A stretch of 31,887 nt of DNA, taken from the NCBI GenBank assembly GCA_964493095.1, contig CAZBNG010000018.1, forward strand, positions 1 through 31,887, written 5' to 3'. Positions within the stretch are counted from its first letter, which is position 1, and each line of letters begins with the position of its first letter. Shown here piece by piece: positions 29,178-31,887 of this stretch. The DNA is from CAYXSX01 sp964493095. GTDB taxonomy: Bacteria > Pseudomonadota > Alphaproteobacteria > Micavibrionales > Micavibrionaceae. The notes below the pieces were generated by a model. It did not search any database, was not told where the DNA came from, and saw nothing but the letters and a program-made list of their open reading frames with translations. The position numbers were made by a program, and so were the translations under genes.

Positions 29178-30041
29178 ATGAATTCAAAAAAATCGTTACG
29201 TAAAGAGATAGCCCTCACGCTTCTGGCGGCAACCACGCTCACGGGATGTATGGCCTCCACGATAGAAATGCGCGAAGAAATCGCTACGCGCATCGCGAGC
29301 CCCGCCTTTATGAACAAACGTGAAATCCCTGCCGGTCCTTTTGTGCTGACCGCCTATGAGCGCATGCATGAACACCAGGCCCCGGCGACAATTTATATTG
29401 AAGGTGATGGTTTGGCGTGGGTTTCAAAAACCCGCCGCTCACTTGATCCCACTCCCAAGAACCCGGTTTCCCTGCATCTGGCCAGCCGCGACAAGGCGGA
29501 AAACGTCGTTTATCTGGCGCGCCCCTGTCAGTATTCCAAACTGGTTGAACAGAACAAGGCCTGCGACAGCGCATACTGGACCAACAAGCGCTTTGCGCCG
29601 GAAGTTATGAAATCCTTTAACGAAGCGCTGGACGATATCAAGCGCCGTTATGACATTACGGGCTTCAACCTTGTCGGATTTTCCGGCGGCGGCGCTGTGG
29701 CATCTATTCTGGCGGCTCAGCGCAGCGATGTCCTTTCCCTGCGCACCGTGGCGGGGAACCTGGACCACCGTGCCCACAGCACCTATCACCATGTCTCATA
29801 TCTGGAGGATTCGCTCAATCCGCCCGATTACGCCGCAAAACTGCGCAATATACCGCAATATCACTTTATCGGCGGTCAGGACGTGATTGTCCCCCCCGCT
29901 ATCCTGCACAGCTATCTGCAGGCTCTGGGGCCGACACATTGCGTGAAATACGAACTGGTCCAGGACGCTTCCCACGATGAAGGCTGGGTCAATAAGTGGC
30001 CCGAATTGCTGGCTAAAACGCCGGAATGTACAAAAGACTGA
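29178..30041 (+). CDS. Lipoprotein with alpha/beta-hydrolase fold
   Basis: A 287-residue predicted lipoprotein. I place the start at ATG 29178 (MNSKKSLRKEIALTLLAATT), with AGAGGA about 10 bases before it. The frame is also open further upstream into xthA, but that part is shadow. A basic start and a hydrophobic core lead to the lipobox LTGC with Cys24. The rest resembles an alpha/beta hydrolase: nucleophile Ser169 in LVGFSGGGAVAS, candidate Asp235 in FIGGQDVIVPP and His266 in QDASHDEGW. PATIYIEGDGLAW suggests the strand before the oxyanion loop. Substrate unknown. The strong terminator at 30066 follows. Confidence 0.82.
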   Translation: MNSKKSLRKEIALTLLAATTLTGCMASTIEMREEIATRIASPAFMNKREIPAGPFVLTAYERMHEHQAPATIYIEGDGLAWVSKTRRSLDPTPKNPVSLHLASRDKAENVVYLARPCQYSKLVEQNKACDSAYWTNKRFAPEVMKSFNEALDDIKRRYDITGFNLVGFSGGGAVASILAAQRSDVLSLRTVAGNLDHRAHSTYHHVSYLEDSLNPPDYAAKLRNIPQYHFIGGQDVIVPPAILHSYLQALGPTHCVKYELVQDASHDEGWVNKWPELLAKTPECTKD

Positions 30042-30065
30042 CATTACGCATTATGAGATAAACAG

Positions 30066-30093
30066 GAGCGCCTCAAACGGCGCTCTTTTTTTT
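30066..30093 (+). terminator. Rho-independent terminator of the plus-strand unit
   Basis: GAGCGCC, loop TCAAAC, GGCGCTC is a perfect 7-bp stem followed by eight T's, 25 bases after the lipoprotein stop. It closes the long plus-strand run. Confidence 0.88.
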
Positions 30094-30152
30094 ATCGCCA
30101 TTCCTTCTTTTTATGTCCCTTCCACCCTCCACTCAGAGCTTTTGCGCAAATA

Positions 30153-30179
30153 AAAAGCCCCCGCAAAACGGGGGCTTTT
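30153..30179. terminator. Bidirectional terminator of the autotransporter gene
   Basis: AAAAGCCCCC, loop GCAAAAC, GGGGGCTTTT is a perfect 10-bp stem. On the minus strand it follows the autotransporter stop by 24 bases and is followed by a T-run, so it serves that gene. It would also work on the plus strand. Confidence 0.85.
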
Positions 30180-30203
30180 CGAATTCGTTAGCTTTACAGG
30201 TTC

Positions 30204-31887
30204 TTAGAACTTGTAAGCAGCTTTCAGAACACCTGAATGTGAGTCGTAGTCTGACTTGTACTCGTAGTTGTAGTCAGCTGACAGTTCCCAGTTGTCTGTT
30301 GTGAAGTATGTCACACCAGCACCGAGATCAAGCGTTGTCTGAGCAGGGTCGAAACCTTCGGTTTTGAAGGATGAGCCACCACCTGTGAAGGAGTTTGTGG
30401 ACTCGACCTTGTCGCCGATGACGTCATAACGAACGCCAGCACTCAGAGTGGGCTTGAAGTAAGCACCGCTCGCTTGCTGCTTCGTCCAGCTGGCTTCTAC
30501 GCCTACACCGATCTCGAGAATGTTGAGATCTTCGCTGTCTACGTTCAGGCTGGCGCCGTTAGCACCAGTTTCTGTGTAGTTGTCAGCGCTGTAGTGGTTG
30601 TAGTTAACCAACGCACTTGGTGTCAGCGTGGTTTCGCTACCTACAGTGTAGTCACGGCCAACTTCTAGGCGAGCCAGGATCTGGTCGCTGTCGAAGTCGC
30701 CTTTTGCAGTCAGACCGGTAACGCCACCAACGTTTTTACGAGAGGTGTCGTTTTTGCCCCAGATGTAACCCAACTGACCGGATACGTACGTACGATCATC
30801 CCAGTCATAGTCACCGTAAAGGGTAACCTGATAGGAGTCGATGTCCGTCTTGGTGCTGTTGGCGTTCTTGGAGTCAACGTCTGTGTTCGCATAGCTGAAC
30901 GCCAGACCCCATACCCAGTCTTCGGCCAGTGTTTCAGTGTCGATACCGACGGCGGCGCCTACGGAGTCAACATCGAAACCATTAACGCCGTCACGCGTGT
31001 CTTGCTGACCGGTCGTGCCGAACACCTGACCCCAGGCTTTCAGACCCTGGGAGATGTTACCGGCAGCCATACCAGTTTGACCGGCTGTACCGTCTCTCAG
31101 AGAGGCCAGACGTGAGCTTGTGACAGAAGCCGTAGAGTTAGCAACCGCCAGGCCGCCAACCACGTTACCGCCGTCAACCGTTGACGTCGTCGCTTCGAGC
31201 ACTTCGTTCACAGCATCCTGAGAGGAAGCGTTACCGACATTACCCTGAATTGTGTCCAGAGTAGCGTCACCCGCTGTTCCCAGGCTGTCAAGAGCCGCAC
31301 CAACACCAGCATTGGATGCTGTTGCCACGCTTGCCAGTGACAGACGGCTGACTTCCAGGAACACTTTCGTGTTGTCTGCGCCAGCAGTCGTAATGGCAGC
31401 GTTGTCGCCACGGTATGTCGTGAACGTGTAGATGTAGGAGTTATCAGACACTACAGTTCCGTTCGTGATACCCGTAGCAGCGGCCGTACCATCAGCAACC
31501 AGCAATTCAGTTCCGCCGGCAATGTAGTTGGAACCTACAACGCTGGCCTGAATGGTTGATCCTGTCAGGTCGAAGTCACCGGCAGATACGTTAATGGAAC
31601 CGACTGTTGAAGCATCGGATACCTTGAACACGTATACGCCGCTGGCAGCAGCCGTGTGGTCGGCAATATCAAACGTTTTGCCAGCAGCAACGGTAACTGT
31701 ACCGCCGGTGTTGGTCAAAGCGCCTGCACCCGTCACTGTTGTTTCATTAACAACAAGAGCAGAACCTGTTGCCAGTGTAATGGCATCCGCATTTGTAAAT
31801 GCGTGGTTCAATGTCAGGGTTTTGTCGGCATCGATAGCGATGTCGATGTCACCACCGGTAGCAGTAAACGTACCGCCGGTTGTGAAG
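30204..31887 (-). CDS. Autotransporter, C-terminal part (runs off window)
   Basis: The visible 560 residues are the C-terminal portion of a type V secreted autotransporter; the frame stays open to the window edge, so the start and any signal peptide lie outside. The upstream half is a Gly/Thr/Ala/Val-rich beta-helix-like passenger (NTGGTVTVAAGKTFDIAD, TGSTIQASVVG). A linker follows (MAAGNISQGLKAWGQVFG), then the beta-barrel: alternating strands with VGAAVGIDT, WGLAFSYANTDV, SYQVTLYGDYDW, YVSGQLGYIWG, ARLEVGRDYTV, LGAGVTYF and the closing VLKAAYKF, with a terminal Phe as expected for outer-membrane assembly. Codon use is more uniform and T/G-rich than its neighbours. Function of the passenger is not evident. 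Confidence 0.85.
   Translation of the reverse strand, partial: FTTGGTFTATGGDIDIAIDADKTLTLNHAFTNADAITLATGSALVVNETTVTGAGALTNTGGTVTVAAGKTFDIADHTAAASGVYVFKVSDASTVGSINVSAGDFDLTGSTIQASVVGSNYIAGGTELLVADGTAAATGITNGTVVSDNSYIYTFTTYRGDNAAITTAGADNTKVFLEVSRLSLASVATASNAGVGAALDSLGTAGDATLDTIQGNVGNASSQDAVNEVLEATTSTVDGGNVVGGLAVANSTASVTSSRLASLRDGTAGQTGMAAGNISQGLKAWGQVFGTTGQQDTRDGVNGFDVDSVGAAVGIDTETLAEDWVWGLAFSYANTDVDSKNANSTKTDIDSYQVTLYGDYDWDDRTYVSGQLGYIWGKNDTSRKNVGGVTGLTAKGDFDSDQILARLEVGRDYTVGSETTLTPSALVNYNHYSADNYTETGANGASLNVDSEDLNILEIGVGVEASWTKQQASGAYFKPTLSAGVRYDVIGDKVESTNSFTGGGSSFKTEGFDPAQTTLDLGAGVTYFTTDNWELSADYNYEYKSDYDSHSGVLKAAYKF

Noticed and set aside
1..31887. tRNA, rRNA and insertion-sequence genes
   Set aside because: No cloverleaf pattern, rRNA segment, transposase or terminal inverted repeats with target duplications were seen by eye; a covariance search would be needed for certainty.

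Overview
The window looks like chromosomal DNA from a moderately GC-rich alphaproteobacterium. A run of ten N's at 27511-27520 suggests a draft or metagenome scaffold. Two conserved alphaproteobacterial gene sets support this: the TCA set mdh/sucC/sucD/sucA (all minus strand), and a housekeeping block erpA, dgt, SPOR-domain gene, nagZ, scpA, scpB, tatA, tatB, tatC, followed by zapE, a DUF2336-like gene and an exonuclease III gene. A predatory or deep-branching lineage such as Micavibrio-like bacteria would fit the wealth of cell-wall enzymes, but that is inference only.

Region 1 (1-18.8 kb) is a TCA operon that appears to have been taken apart. The mdh, sucC, sucD and sucA genes keep their usual order and strand, but other genes sit between them. 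Six encode proteins with lysozyme-type or lytic-transglycosylase-type catalytic motifs: two SLT-like genes between sucD and sucC (3941, 4792); a GH24 lysozyme-like gene (9256) and an SLT-like gene (10444) between sucC and mdh; and a GH24 gene (14322) and a peptidoglycan-binding/SLT gene (16596) upstream of mdh. Interleaved are a 602-residue coiled-coil protein, a possible TraB/ChaN-like protein, a single-pass membrane protein, a short unknown protein next to sucA, and a truncated haemoglobin. The 14322 and 16596 products share a helical module of about 110 residues, present in three copies in all, that I do not recognise.

Region 2 (18.8-30.1 kb) is the conserved block. erpA is on the minus strand. 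dgt starts a plus-strand run that leads through envelope (SPOR), muropeptide recycling (nagZ), condensin (scpAB) and Tat export (tatABC) genes to zapE. Several genes overlap or abut (SPOR/nagZ, scpA/scpB, scpB/tatA, tatB/tatC, tatC/zapE). TatA carries an unusual Lys/Ala/Thr tail of more than 120 residues that resembles histone H1, and TatB has a shorter version. A DUF2336-like gene, an exonuclease III gene and a lipoprotein hydrolase follow, ending at a strong terminator (30066).

Region 3 (30.15-31.9 kb) is the C-terminal part of a minus-strand autotransporter that runs off the window and has its own terminator.

Non-coding features include a nested inverted repeat upstream of dgt, a 72-bp palindromic repeat between nagZ and scpA, several hairpins and a near-leaderless promoter at 11384. 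I saw no tRNA, rRNA, CRISPR array or insertion sequence.
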